Source: Perilla frutescens
Taxonomy: Eukaryota > Streptophyta > Magnoliopsida > Lamiales > Lamiaceae
Direction of reading: 5' to 3'
DNA length: 64,000 nt
NCBI GenBank assembly: GCA_026008535.1
Contig: BRKX01000014.1
Coordinates: forward strand, 51,075,006 to 51,139,005
Part shown: piece after piece, positions 1 through 12,447 of the stretch
Layout: every line of letters begins with the position of its first letter
Numbering within the stretch: the first letter of the stretch is position 1
The notes under the pieces: model-generated
Database searches by the model: none
What the model saw: only the letters and a program-made list of their open reading frames with translations
Told to the model about the DNA's origin: nothing
Made by a program: the position numbers and the translations under genes

Positions 1-1486
1 ATACCCGTTGAATTTCGTAATTTTTGGACGAGTTTTGAAAAATCTCGATTATTTAATTTAAACAGTTATATTTGTACCGGGAGCATGTGTTATTGAAAAA
101 TTCTAAAACTCTCAAACTATAGTCTTGGCATATATAGGATGGTCCTTGAATATTTTCGTAATTTTTGAACGGTTAAAAAGTGCCGTGGCACAAATCTGAT
201 AAAAATCGATTAAAATGGCAAGTTTTGAAAAGAGACCTCTGTCAAATCGGTTGGTCCCAATAAATCAAGAATAATATTTTAAAATTTATTTCCTTCTACG
301 TTAAATGTACACGAGGTCTCTAGAGTCGCGTAGTATATTTTTGAAAAGAATAAAATTTAAATAATAGCTCGAATTATAGTATATTAATTCCCGAAAATAT
401 AGCGATTATTCTGAGTCGAAGATCGACCCTTGTAGGACCTGCAGAGCCTGGTAGGATTAATGAAACTATTTTCGAAGTTATTGTGCCGTCATGTGCTCGT
501 CATCCAGGTGGGCTATATTTTTCTCAAATTTATGTTCAGCTAATAAGCTCAACTGTTTATCAATTATGAAGCATGAATATCTGTATCAGAATGATTTAGC
601 TCACTGTTCGCGTTCGCCAGTATCCTACGAAAATATTGAGTGCTTAACTAGACTCGAGTTCGGATCCTTTAAGCTTTGGGACCGTATACACTATCCTTTA
701 TTAGACAGCTGGGCTGGAGGACGTGTATATAAGTTAAGACACTGTAGGAAGGGACAGTTGAGATAGAGCGTGCAAGTAAGGTGAAAAGAAGGTTTGTATA
801 CATGGAATGCTTTTGAGATTTGAAACCTTTTCATTGTTATACTTGTGTGGATACGATATTCATATTTATAAAATGATTGTGAACTGTTTATCAAAATTTG
901 CCCACTGGGTACGCTAGTACTCAGCCCAAATCTTTTCTAAAACATTTTCAGGTTGAGAGGCAGGCTGAAAGATGATGGAGCTGAGGCAATGGCTGGCTTT
1001 TTGTTATATGTTTGTTCTTTTTGTGTTGTTCAGAAATCTTAGATACTCTAAATCAATTAAGTGCTTGTAAACAATTTTACTTGAATTGTGCTCCGCGCTT
1101 GTTCCGTTCACTCTGATACAGCTTGTCTTCAATTGTTTGAAGCATGTTATGATTTCAGCATTATGCTATAATGTTCCTTTACAATTGATTGGTGGGATAA
1201 GTTCCCTTTGATGATTGGTAATTTATTCAGGTTCTTTTAAGACGCCTTAGAGTGTGGTTTAATTCCAGTTACAGAGGTTATGCTGCCCAAATATTTGGGG
1301 CACTAACCTTATTCCTTCTGAACACTCTCGTGGGTGGTTCTATTTCAGTTACAAAGATTATGTTGCCCAAATGTTTGGGGCACTAACTCTATTTCTATAA
1401 TTATCTTTATGCAACAACCCCTTCCCCCTTTCCCCCAGTAACGCACCGGTCCCTTGTCACTATTCTTCCGGGATCGGGGCGTTACA
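1..1486. repeat. Probable Ty3/gypsy-type LTR or solo-LTR remnant
   Basis: No credible coding frame. The segment ends in a GC-rich block, GATCGGGGCGTTACA at about 1472-1486, resembling the termini of plant Ty3/gypsy LTRs. A motif beginning CCCACTGGGTACGCTAGTAC near 901 resembles internal sequence of such LTRs. The left end lies outside or cannot be set, so I cannot tell a solo LTR from the edge of a longer element. Family assignment rests on remembered motif similarity. Confidence 0.4.
1254..1399. repeat. Imperfect tandem duplication, 80-bp period
   Basis: The block starting GTGGTTTAATTCCAGTTACA at 1254 recurs from 1334 with scattered substitutions. Both copies contain a TTGGGGCACTAAC core. 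It sits in the probable LTR and looks like local slippage or unequal exchange. Confidence 0.7.
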
Positions 1487-1489
1487 CTA

Positions 1490-2910
1490 ATGCAGCCCAA
1501 TGACATTATGAATGTGACCGTTTTATCCAAACCGTTGATGTGGAGACATCCAGTTGGGTGCATTTATATATGATATGATCATATAGGACTTGGACCGATT
1601 TAATGTAATTATTCCTTCAAATTTCGTTAAAGAAAAGAAATATTAAATTAAATCACAAGATGATCATATATGAATAATCTTAATCCTGAGTGATTATAGA
1701 CTCCTGTTTATTTCAATGTGATTCTTGATTTGCTCGTTATAGTTTGTTTGCCAACATTCACTAAACTTGCATTTTAGATTCACATTTGAATTAAATAGCT
1801 AGGAATGTAATTTATAGATATGGAATCCATTCCTTCTTTTGAGAAGTAGAGAGATAATTCTCTCATTTGTTAATTCTGGAACTGAGTGATTAGAGATCTC
1901 TAATTTATAAATCGTTTATAAATTAATCGCTCACTAGTGAATTAATGGTAAATGAGAAAAAGAAATAATTGAAGAGGTTAACAGATATTAACTGTCTTCA
2001 ATTATGAATTATCTATGGAGGATTAATTCATATGAAATGATTAAATCAATGGACTGCTCAAATTCGTAGAGTAAATATGTTCTATAATTAAAGAGAGTGC
2101 AATTCCGAATTTTTAGTGGAATAATATCGGAATTAATAAATTAAATAAATTAATTAAATAGGTTAATTATTTATTCGATCTATTGGACTCTTGATTATAG
2201 GTCCATGGTCCCCGATTCGCCTTCCTATATTATTGACGGGTTCATAATAATATTTAAGTTCCTAAAGTGCTATGAAAAATAAGTTTTCATAATGCTTGGG
2301 CTTATGTGTAAATATTAGTTAATTCCGGGAATATATGATATTCCACAGTTTGACTGTGCTAGGAATTAAATAAATATAAGATATTTATATTGTTTACATA
2401 TTAGTGATAATTAATAATTATTTGAGATAATTATTAATTTGTTTCCTTATCTACATGATTCTGAATCTGTTTAAGATAGAAAACTGATATGTATTGGGAT
2501 TTGACCTAAATCCAATTATAAATATAAGATAAAGAGACAAGAGTTGGAACACACAACATTTAATCCTCACACCCATATAAATCTCACGTGAGACGTGAAT
2601 TAGGAAAGGATTAAGAAAGAAACCAAAAAGTTCTAATTTATATTGTGAATACCAATTTACGCCATTCTCATCGGCGATATCAATGAGATTGGTTTTGATT
2701 TGAATTCTTTTCTCTTTTGTTTATTTTTTTAATTCAGATTAAATATCCTCTCAATACTACAGCCCAATTCTACGATTTCATGTCTTGAAATAATCGTAGA
2801 AAAATTAAGTTAGGAACTTAATAGATTTATTTCGGTGCCCACTCACTACCGTTCAAAGGAAGGATCGAATTGGAAGATCGTGGTGTTTACGAGCTTCAAG
2901 ATTTAAGTCT
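1490..2910. repeat. LTR-like non-coding remnant, copia/LARD type
   Basis: About 1.4 kb of AT-rich DNA without a long ORF. It has features common in plant non-coding LTR elements: a leader-like stretch with GTGCATTTATATATGATATG (1558-1577), a GGTCCATGGTCCCC-like block near 2200, and GTGCCCACTCACTACCG near 2835. I see no clear PBS, PPT or target-site duplication, so boundaries and class are tentative. Confidence 0.3.
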
Positions 2911-3854
2911 AGAATCTAGATATCTATTGCAATGTACCTTTCCATATTTCCAACTCATATCCAATAAGCTCACTTTTGGAGGTACAAATAAGTTTGTATG
3001 TCTACAGTGGGAGCGGGAGAAAAAAAATCGGTACAAAATTAAATATTATTTCTCTACTGCGTGTACGCCTATTTACTCTTCTTTTTCTGAAAATGTGGAG
3101 CCCGCCTGTCGCTCTACTATTCATTTTTATTTTATTTTTTTGTTTCCTATAATTATACAATTTATTTTAAAAGTTATTTTTTTTAATTTTGGATTACATG
3201 ATTGAAATAATATATATATATATATATAGAAGTTGGTTATAATGGGTACTAGTTATTTGTGTGAGAGTTAGCAACCATGCTTATTTTACAGAAAAAAGTA
3301 GTACCCATTGCATACATAGTAAATTCTAAAGTAAGGTGGTTGCACTGTATTCCTCCCTTCTTTAATTGACAAGTGTCCTTCCCCATCAAATTTTGGTTAT
3401 TTGCAGCTCTCTCTTTTGTCCAAAAATAAAAAATTTGGCCAAAAGTTTCGTCCGGTCGAAAAAATATATCGTGACATTTCAACTAATATATTGTGATATT
3501 TAATTACCTATTATCACAGTTCGAAATCGAAATTATTTTATCTGTTGATCGATAAAAATTAGAAATAACAAAAATTAGTTGTAAATAGTGAGGGGATTTA
3601 TTACCTTAGAATTTAGCCCATATATGCACTACGTATTCTGACGAATAGCATGTGAAGGTTTGATTGATATGCATGCGGAAATTAATATGAAAGAAGTACA
3701 ATAATTGAAAAGCAACCAATGAAATGAAATGAATTTTTTGAATCAAAGCATTCAACGAGTAACTTACATTTCAAGGGTTCCAAATATGTATTTGCAATAT
3801 TGGGACGAGAATTGAGCTCGAACAAGTTTAAAAAATTTGAAGTGAAAACAACTA
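2911..3854. other. AT-rich interval without recognised genes
   Basis: Only short ORFs of low complexity. A (TA)n microsatellite lies at 3210-3229. The 77- and 68-codon minus-strand frames here show no recognisable domain. Confidence 0.6.
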
Positions 3855-4122
3855 CTCCCTTAGTCCCAGAAATGTAGTTCCTATCCATTTTACACGTATT
3901 AAGAAAAATTATTTAATGTATTTGGAAAAGAAAAATTAAATATTTTTTTCTACTATACCCTTATTTATTGATTCAAAAGATAAGAGATTTTAATGTCAAA
4001 GAACATTAAATAGGAGTATGTTAAAAAAATGAAAATTTAATGAAAATTTATAAGGAAAGTAGACTATAATTTTGGGACGGGTAAAAAAGAAATAATGAAC
4101 TACAATTATGGGACGGAGAGAG
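3855..4122. mobile_element. Stowaway-type MITE (Tc1/mariner)
   Basis: Terminal inverted repeats pair ACTCCCTTAGTCCCAGAAAT at the left with the complement of ATTATGGGACGGAGAGAGT at the right. The stems extend about 28 bp. A TA dinucleotide flanks both ends (3853-3854 and 4123-4124), the target duplication expected of Stowaway. The core is AT-rich and non-coding. The CTCCCT..GTCCCA terminus is typical of plant Stowaway elements. Confidence 0.78.
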
Positions 4123-4124
4123 TA

Positions 4125-5284
4125 CATTAATTTTTTGGCATTTTCCGGCCAAAATTGTCGGAATTTTAGCAGCTCACCTTGTGGTTATCTGTTCTTCTAG
4201 ACGAGGTGGTCATTTGGGCAACACCTGCACTCTATTTAGAGTTTCATTAAGTTAAAAATAGATTTTACTTTAAATTATAACACCGATTTTGGTGTGTGAA
4301 AAAATCTGAGTGTGTCAGAAAATTGTGTGTTTGTGTGTGTTTTTATCGGATATTAGTAACGACATAAATGGAAGGAGAACCAGACGGAGTAAAGTCATAC
4401 ATTTTTAAAAGTTGTAGAATCAATTGAACTGGAAATTTATTTATAAAATTTACGAATTTTCTAAATATTGATTGTACTTTTTCAAAATTTAGGATGATTA
4501 AGATAAAGTGGAAAAAACCTCAAGATGCTATTGAAAAAAAATAATATCCTTTTTTTTTCATCTCACCATGAGCTTAGGAAATGCCATAACCGACCCTAGT
4601 CAAAGTGCTTGCATGTAAACTAGAAACCCATAAAAAATTCAATTTAAAATATTGCCCGTATGACTTATCTTCAGTTCAAATTTATTGTTACTCTTATATG
4701 TGTTTCACTATCAAAATTGTGATTTTAATAATTTTCATTATAAAATAAAAATTAATTCTAACATAAATAATCATAGTCAATATTTATCAACAAAAAATGA
4801 AATAAAAAAATTATAAAATTTAATTTTGAATAAATCAACCATAATAATGAATTATTAATTGACAATTAAAAATTAAATACTAAAAAATAATTATAAACCA
4901 TAATTGAGTGTCGTGAACCGTTACAAACAATCTTAAAATTAAATTAAATCATAAAAAATATAATTGAAAGAAGAAATTACATAAAAAAACTCATAGTTTG
5001 AAAGTGTAACACGGAATGTAACACAAGAAGTGTAATAGAAAATCTCAAGTACTTATCTTCATGTTGTGGCCTTAATTGGTAAAGCATACAACTACTACAC
5101 TCTTTATCTCATGAAAATTTAGCTATACACATGGACCGTACGCCGTTTTTCTAATGTCCAAAAAAATTATATTGATTATTATACATAAATGAAGTTTACT
5201 ATTGGTGCACTCACATGTCATATAGTTTGTGCTGCATAACTATCGAATTAAGTAGACGTTTCACGGCTGTCCAATGATCAGTAG
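4125..5284. other. AT-rich intergenic interval, no gene seen
   Basis: No ORF with domain similarity on either strand. It holds poly-A/T runs and short degenerate repeats only. Confidence 0.6.
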
Positions 5285-7430
5285 TAGGTTTATGCATGAA
5301 CTAAGAGAGCTTATTCACAGCATAAGCAATGTCGGGACGAGTGAGAGTGAGATACTCGAGGCTCCCAATGACAGCTCGGGATTTGATCGGGCTAGAAAGA
5401 GTTGTGCCCAAATGAAGTGTGAGCACAGGAGATGTGGCAATCGGTGTTGAAATGGGGCTGGCATCAGTCATCTTAGTGCGATGTAATAAGTCAGCAATGT
5501 AGCGACGTTGAGAGAGTAACAATCCGTGAGAATTTGAGACCATCTCAATTCCGAGAAAATACTCGAGTGTGCCAATTTCCTTGATGGAGAAACGTCGAGA
5601 CAAGACGGAGATGAACTCTTGAACTAAAGCACTATTATTTCCGGTAACAATGATGTCCTCAACATAGACTAGAACCATCATTGTTACTCCTTGAGTATTT
5701 AAATAGAAAAGTGACGTGTCTGCAACCAAGTTAGTGAATTGAGACTTAATAAGAAATTGACGAAGTTCATTATACCAAGCACGAGGAGATTGTTAGAGCC
5801 CATAGATGACCTTTAGAAGACGGCACACATGGTCAGGATGATCTGAATAAATGAATCCTTGGAGCTGAGCCATATAGACATCATCTAGAAGAGTGCCTTG
5901 TAGAAATGCATTATTGACGTCAAGTTGCCGCAAGGGCCAATTATGGCTCACGGCAATGGAGAGGGCAAGGCATACTGTAACAGTCTTAATGACCGGACTG
6001 AAAGTCTCATGATAGTCAACTTTGGGACGCTCGTAAAAGCCCTTAGTAACAAGACAAGCTTTGTACCTGTCAATAGAGCCATCAGATAAACATTAATCCG
6101 AAATATCCACTTACAACCGACAATGTTTTGTACACCGATAGGACGAACAAGTTCCCAAATCCCTTTTCGGAACAATGCATCATATTCAGCAGACATAGCC
6201 TGATGACGCCATTTGTTATCTTTGAGAGCTTAAAAAGGTAGGCTCAATGGGATGCCCAAGCTGAGCAAGTCACAATAGTGGAGGTACTAGATGGGGCAAG
6301 TATGGGAGGTTGAGTAGGAACACGAGCTGGATCAATTATAGTGGTGGCATGTGATGAAAATGTAGGAGCTAGAGGAGATGTAGGCGGATTGACATCAAGC
6401 GTGAATGAGTTGCCGGAGCTATCATATGGTAGGCAGGATGACTCCTCAGGGGGCGATCAAGATGATGAAGGGCTCGAGACAGAGGAAAATCATTTTCACC
6501 AAACTGAACATGACAAGAGGTATAAATTTTATGATTGAAAATATCTAAACAGAGATATGCACTTTGAGTGGAGGAATAACCAACGAAGACACATGGGGTT
6601 GATCGATTATCAAGTTTGTGAGTGGTATATGGATGAAGCCAGGGATAGCAAAGACATCCGAAGGTACGTACGTAGTTTGAGATAATTAGGTGGTGTGCCA
6701 AAGAGACTAAGGTAAGGTGACGCGAGACGAAGAGTAGGTGTTGGCAATCCATTGATGAGATAAACAACGGTAAGAAAAGCAGAAGACCAATAAGTTAGTG
6801 GCATAGAGGCATTAGTAAGCATAGATAGTCAATAATATGACGATGACGACACTCAGAAAAACCATTGTGTTCAGGCGTGTGAGGGGGAGTGGTGAGATGA
6901 GATATGCCATGACTAGAGAGAAACGTATATATTCACCACCATTATCTGCATATAAAGTAACAATTTTCTTGTGAATTTTTTTTCCAACGATAGCTTTGAA
7001 TTTAGGAAAAATAACGGTAATGTTAGATTTACGTTTGAGAGGATATAACTAAATGTAGTGTGTGAAATGATCCACAAAAATCACATAGTATTTGAAACCA
7101 TCAACAGAATGTATAGGAGAAGTCCAAACATCAGAAAATAAAATTTGCAAAGGAGCATCCCACTGAATGGTGGAGCTGAGAAAATGGCATTTTGTGACTT
7201 TTGCTACAAACACATGCATTACAATGAAATTTCCTAGAACAAGAAAAATATGATGATAGCTTGGAAGTGGAAATAATATGACGTTGGATTGGCTCAGAGG
7301 GGTGGCCGAGGCAATGGTGCCTAGCAAATGAAGGAGCTTTCATGCATGCTCGCGAGAACAGAAGAACGAGATATAGGTGTAGAGAGAGGCCACTCATATA
7401 CACCATCTTCAGACTCGCCTTCATAAAATT
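5285..7430 (-). pseudogene. Ty1/copia retrotransposon pol remnant
   Basis: Read on the minus strand, pieces of a copia polyprotein appear in the order expected for Ty1/copia. GAG-pre-integrase carries HHCLGHPSEPIQRHI and CNACVCSKSHK (about 7320-7180). The integrase core has LFSDVWTSPIHSVDGFKYY (about 7150-7060). The integrase C-terminal region has TFGCLCYPWLHPYTTHKLDN (about 6660-6600). Reverse transcriptase runs from GCKWIFRI (about 6110) to the LVYVEDIIVTG active-site block near 5650. The pieces lie in different frames with many stops, and gag, protease and RNase H are missing. The active-site box reads YVED rather than the usual YVDD. The element is dead. Its 5' end abuts the HIPP stop codon. 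Confidence 0.88.
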
Positions 7431-7952
7431 TCATAGAATTGAACAAACTGCGCCGCCGTCATCGTAGATAACAACGTCAACATGTTGGCATTGGTTACAA
7501 CAGGGTGGAAGCGGCGGAGGTGGCTTCTCCGGAGTTTTAGGTTTCTTATCCGGCTTCTTAGGCGGCCCGACGCTCGTTATTTCTGCAAAATAGCCAGCTT
7601 TTCTAAGCGCCGCGGCCACGCAGACAGGATCCACACTTCCCACCACAGTAAGCTCTCCTTTCTGGGCATCCAGTTTTATCTCATTTACACCTGCTTTCTC
7701 TCTCTAACACATTAGCTAAGGCTGTCGACATCCAAATATGTTGCTCATTTGAGGAAAGTGTGTAACATTATTACCTGTGAGTTTGGTAACAGCTTTCAGC
7801 GCTGCAGTCTTGCATTTCAGGCAGTTGATGCTCACCTTCAGCTCGGTTTTCTACTCGCATTTGCAGTGAAAACAGATGATAAATAGCATATTTTCAAAGT
7901 ACAATTATCTAATGTAGAGTTGATGAGTTAGTAGTTGTACCTTTTCACTCAT
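7431..7952 (-). CDS. Heavy-metal-associated isoprenylated plant protein (HIPP)
   Basis: Three exons fit GT/AG rules and phase: 7941-7952 (MSEK), 7775-7850, and 7431-7690, giving 115 residues. Residues about 5-70 form one HMA domain with the metal-binding pair in INCLKCKTAALKAV (a CxxC motif), followed by the usual HMA pattern GVNEIKLDAQKGELTV and CVAAALRKAGY. A Lys/Pro-rich linker follows, then a C-terminal Cys-containing segment. The last four residues, CSIL, form a CaaX box; a terminal Leu is usually geranylgeranylated, so membrane attachment is likely. HIPPs bind heavy metals and act in metal and stress responses; some are pathogen susceptibility factors. The reading frame is intact, unlike most neighbours. 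A TATA-like stretch lies near 8000 on the minus strand. Copia sequence begins within about 10 bp after the stop, so the 3' UTR is presumably transposon-derived. Exon 1 is only 12 nt, the weakest part of the model. Confidence 0.8.
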
Positions 7953-8249
7953 GATGCAATCTAAATTGAAGATTTAGGATACAAATTGATTTATTTAGGA
8001 TATATAAATATGTGTATATGGGTGTGGGAGGTGTGAGATAATGAATGTCAACTAATGGAAATAATTATTAGATGGTCTAAATTTTGGAGTTCTTATAAAA
8101 ATAAAGTAAGGAACTGTTTTATTGCTATAATTGTAGAGTAATTAATGAATTGAACAAACAATATTATCAACATTAGGTACACTTCATGTGCTACTGCTAT
8201 TCTTCCATTCACATTATATATAAAATTTATTTGAAGATTCATGCATAAG
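7953..8249. promoter_or_regulatory. Probable HIPP upstream region
   Basis: AT-rich, non-coding DNA directly upstream of the HIPP start on the minus strand. The complement of GGATATATAAATATG (near 7999) supplies a TATA-like element about 50 bp before the start codon. No other motif is certain. Confidence 0.35.
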
Positions 8250-9480
8250 CTTGTACATAATTAACAATAAAGAGCATATTTACTATTGACTCCTTATTGT
8301 TTTTCTTAGTATGTTTATAACATATTTTAATGTCAATTCATATTTTCTGCAAACCTCTTGTTATGAAAATTAAAGACGAATTGAAGAGTTTACTAGAAGA
8401 AATTTATGGTTGCAAGCATGAACCCGATTTTTTAGATACTATACATATTTTGCACTGATTATTTATGAATTTGAGATCATAATGATTTTCGATTTTGCAT
8501 TCAAAGTTTCAAACTTTCAAACTCCCAAATTTGCGATACAGTAATTACTCTTAAGGATAAAAAAATCAAATTCAAGAATGATTGCCCTTGTATATTTATT
8601 GAAAAAATAACTATCTTTATGGTGCATATATATATATACATGTATGATAAAAAAAAAAATTATTGATATATTTTTACCGTGGAGAGAAGATGAAATTTAT
8701 GGGGAGAAAAAGTACATTGAAAGTGCTAAAAACAACAAAGGAAATAGAGCTTGAAGAAAACAACAATACAAAAAATACATATATATAAGGGATAAAATAT
8801 TCTTAATTTTTATAAATATATTTGATGACATTTTGGTGAGGTTTTTTTATTTAAAATGTTTTGAGGGTGCAAAGAGCAATTAAATTTTAGGGTACAAATT
8901 TTAAAGTGTCAATCATATGTAATTGGAGGGTGTTATATGTCAATAACCTGACTAAGATTAGTATTTTTCTCGTAGGCCCGGTAGGAGGAAATCAAGCATG
9001 TGAATCTCCATTTCAACTTTTGAGATTTCAAACGCTAAAATTCAATTTATTTTTTTTATTTTTTTCTTCATTTTTTCATCTATTTCAATTCCTTACGCAC
9101 GTAATTCAATTTTACATTTGTAATTTAGGGTTCATTATATCCAATTATGGTTTATTATTGTTTTTAATATTTAATTTTTAGTTTTTAGTTATTAATTGAT
9201 TATTTGAAAAATTAAATACTAAAAAATTATAATAAACCCTAATACAAGCGTAAAATTAAACTAATTAAAAAGACAAGAAATTGAAATTGAAGAAAATAAT
9301 GAAGAAAAATCTAAAAACGCAAAAGACAATTTCATATTAGGTGAGGCAAATTATGAAGATTGAACAGATCATAGAAATGGAGCAGCACAAAAGTCCAAGT
9401 AAACAACATATCTATATATGCAAACTTTCGAAATATAGAAAGTTCCCACCCATTTGGTTTTCCATATTTGGCTTCTAATT
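8250..9480. repeat. Duplicated NLR-flank block, copy 1
   Basis: Resembles 47870-48780 over most of its length. Shared landmarks are GTAATTGGAGGGTG (8919 and 48253) and GCCCGGTAGGAGGAAATCAA (8975 and 48311). No convincing coding capacity. It belongs to the DNA that travels with the NLR units. Confidence 0.6.
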
Positions 9481-9564
9481 AGCTGTCAATATAAAAACTC
9501 AAAAAATGGTAGGGTGGAAAGTGTTATGATTGAAATATGGTGTCTTAAAAAAATGTTATTTCAT

Positions 9565-10235
9565 CTAAATACAATAGCTCTTGATTTGCTCCTTCAGAGG
9601 CAAAGTATTTATCAAGTTTGTGTAATCTAACTGATCGTCTATTTTTCTTTCACTTGATAACATACTCAATCCATTCAACCTCATCTGTGACAGTTGATCA
9701 TATAGATAAGTTTTGATCAATTTTAACTTAGATAAAGATCGATCTTTCGGTTGACCTGCAATGCAATTGTAACCAGCATGATTAATAAAATATTGGAAAT
9801 ATAAGTATTTGGAAAGAAATTCACCCTCTTCAAAAAATGTAGGACATTTATTACTCTTAGCATTCCACTTGAAAAATAGCTAAGCAAGCACAATAATTTA
9901 GTGAATAAATAATCTCTAATAATGTCTTCATGCCCATTGTGCTTCAAATGTTGCTCAAGATTCCTACAAAACTTCAACAAATTTATCATATGACTCAGTC
10001 TTAAACTTTTCCATTCTCCGTCTCTCTTTTCATCCTCAGTTCGCGAATCTCGCCCTTCAACCTCGAGAAAGATCTTTCAGTTGGTCAACATATGCAATTG
10101 TAAGCGGCATGATTAATAAAATATTGTAGGAAATATAAGTATTTTGAAAGCAATTCACCCGCTTCAAAAAATGTAGGACATTTATTACTCTTAGCATTCC
10201 ACTTGAAAAGACGATTTCATATTAGGTGAGGCGAA
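9565..10235 (-). pseudogene. hAT transposase C-terminal remnant
   Basis: Minus-strand frames encode pieces typical of hAT (TTF-type/ZMYM1-like) transposase C-termini: VLHFLKRVNFFPNTYISN, followed in another frame by SLSKLKLIKTYL and LNGLSMLSSERKIDDQLDY, the dimerisation region; the second piece reads best in the sister copy near 51.9 kb. The frames are broken and the catalytic part is absent. The stretch 9731-9878 is partly repeated at 10069-10208, an internal duplication. The whole segment recurs at 51819-52480. Confidence 0.6.
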
Positions 10236-10710
10236 TTACAAGATTGAATAGAGGATAGAAATGGAGCGGCACAAGTTCAAGTAAACATATCTATATATGC
10301 AAAATTTCGAAATATAGAAAGTTCCAACCCATTTGCCTTCCATATCTTCCATGTTTATTAGCAGTCAACAATTTATTGTTAATTAGCTAAATGCCATTCA
10401 ATTACTTGTCAACAACTTTGGGGTGGTATTGAAGTTGTTTGATGAAATGCATGAACAAGATTGTTGTATCTTGGACTGTATTTTTCTTTCATTGTAAGTG
10501 TATTGTATTTATTTTATATAGAATGAAGCAATGACATTCTAATGTCTCTATAACTGAGTTAAAATTCACCTAGAATATAGAAAATCAAAGAAACTGAAAT
10601 GTTTACGAAAAAATGATTCAAGATGTTACCTATGGGTACCAAAAACATTAAGGTTTAGGAATATGGATATATGTTTTCGTATTTTTTATCAATCATAATA
10701 TTTTGGTTTA

Positions 10711-11289
10711 TTTATTTATTTATTTTTGTTTTAATTAATCTCTTGTTTCATTCATGGCTTGTATTTGGAAATGTGCCGATAGTTTCCTAAGATTATGAAA
10801 ACACCGTCTTCATTGTATTTTTGCTATTTTAGGTTTCTTTGATTTTTTTAGGAGGGTGTTTTCACTCTATTTTATTTGGTTAATTATTAGTATTATTTTA
10901 GCTATTTGTATTAAATTATACTACAAATTCAAAGTTCAAAAACTGAATTTTCACACTAAATAAGGAGTATTTTTGCTTAAGATCAAAGTGAAATTTCTAT
11001 GGGACTGAAAAAAATTGCACATCAATTGAGGGTTTGTTCAAATAATAGCTACATAATACAAAAACGCAATGAAAAACTATCCATGGTGCAAGTAACAACT
11101 ACAAGCATAATCAATAGAGTATCCAAAACAATGCATATATAAGCTAATTAATGTTCTTTTTCAAATCCATTCCACATTTCCATGTCATCATACATAATAA
11201 TTAACAAGTCACACTGCAAACAACATCCACACAATATCTCCATAAAGCACATTACATAAAGTCGACTTACATTTGAACAAAACAAAGCA
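10711..11289. repeat. 579-bp direct repeat, left copy, flanking Pack-MULE
   Basis: Nearly identical to 12448-13026 (constant offset 1737) with very few substitutions; both copies end in AACAAAACAAAGCA. The homologous block near 52.97-53.55 kb is a single uninterrupted copy, which shows the ancestral state. The two copies are closer to each other than to that block. Confidence 0.9.
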
Positions 11290-12447
11290 GATAAGGGCCA
11301 AATTGGCCACTGAACTTATTTGGGGGGCTCAATTGGCCCACTACAACTTTTTTGGGCTCAATTGGGCCACTGCGTTGTTAAAATCAGCTCAATTGAGCCA
11401 CCGCTTGACAGAGCCCTAACGGAGGACGTTAAGTGACTATGAAACGACGTCGTTTTGCCTAAGTTTTTACCCTAACCCATAACCCGACCCACCGCTAACC
11501 CAACCTACTCGTCCAATTGAGCTTGAGCAACGTTAATGGCTGTCTGGGCTTCGATTTCTTATGGAGAAGATGAAGCCGCTTAGTCCCAATCATGGCCATC
11601 ATTATCATCGAAGCGTCGCAGATGAATCCTAATGATGTCCGGCAATTGTGGCTCCATTTGCAATACAATCTCATCTCGGTCATAACCAGCGATTCCCGAT
11701 TAACCATATTCTCGCTTCATGGAGCATTCCTGATTAACTGGTGATTTCGACGAGTCGTCGCTCGAATTCCAGCGCAAGATTCTCGAGAGGTCGGGTATCG
11801 GTGATGAGACTTACGTGCCGGAGGTGATACATTCCATCCCGCCGCAGCCACCGATTCAGGCGGCGTGGGAAGAGGCGGAGCAAGTGATGTACGGCGCTTT
11901 GGATAAACTATTCTACAACACGAATGTGAAGCCCAAGGAAATTGGGGTTTTGGTTGTGAATTGCAGCTTATTTAATCCGACATCGTCTTTGTCTGCTATG
12001 ATTGTGAACAAATATAAATTGAGGAAGAATATCAAGAGTTTCAATTTGGGGGGGAATGAGGTGCAGTGCTGGTGTGATTGCTGTTGATTTGGCTAAGGAT
12101 ATATTGCAGGTTCACCGAAATACCTACGCTGTCGTCGTTAGCATCGAAAACATCACTCAAAATTGGTATTTTGGGAACAAGAAATCCCCAGATAGCCATT
12201 AACGTTGCTCAAGCTTAATTGGACGAATGGGTGGGGTTAGGGGTGGGTCGGGTTATGGGTTAAGGTAAAAACTTAATCAAAACGACATCGTTTCATAGAC
12301 ACTTAACGTCCTCCGTTAGGGTTCCGTCACGCGTTGGCTCAATTGAGCCGATTTTAACAACGCAGTGGCCCAACTGAGCCCAAAAAAGTTGTAGTGGGCC
12401 AATTGAGCCCCCCAAATATGTTCAGTGGCTAATTTGGCCCTTATCCC
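11290..12447. mobile_element. Pack-MULE-like Mutator element with long TIRs
   Basis: Long terminal inverted repeats of about 250 bp pair 11290-11548 with 12193-12447. Both outer ends carry GATAAGGGCCAAATT (the right end on the complement), followed by GGGGGGCTCAATTGG and further in by AACGACGTCGTTTTG / AACGACATCGTTTTG. The internal 0.65 kb holds a fragment of a 3-ketoacyl-CoA synthase gene and no transposase. Long TIRs around captured host-gene sequence define a Pack-MULE. No 9-bp target duplication is visible; 579-bp direct repeats flank it instead. Confidence 0.8.
11746..12187 (+). pseudogene. Captured 3-ketoacyl-CoA synthase (KCS) fragment
   Basis: The plus strand encodes an internal KCS segment (very-long-chain fatty acid condensing enzyme of the ER). 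One frame runs FDESSLEFQRKILERSGIGD, then the HSIPP block, LFYNTNVKPKEIGVLVVNCS and FNPTSSLSAMIVNKYKLR up to about 12060. A 1-nt insertion near 12055 shifts the frame; the next frame continues CSAGVIAVDLAKDILQVHRN and ITQNWYFGNKK to about 12187. The frameshift lies next to the catalytic Cys of the GCSAG motif. The N-terminal membrane segments and the rest of the enzyme are missing. It is a transposon passenger, not a functional gene. Confidence 0.9.

Noticed and set aside
6341..6538. Plus-strand ORF MVACDENVGARGDVGG
   Set aside because: It is the complement of copia pol between integrase and reverse transcriptase, with no domain of its own.
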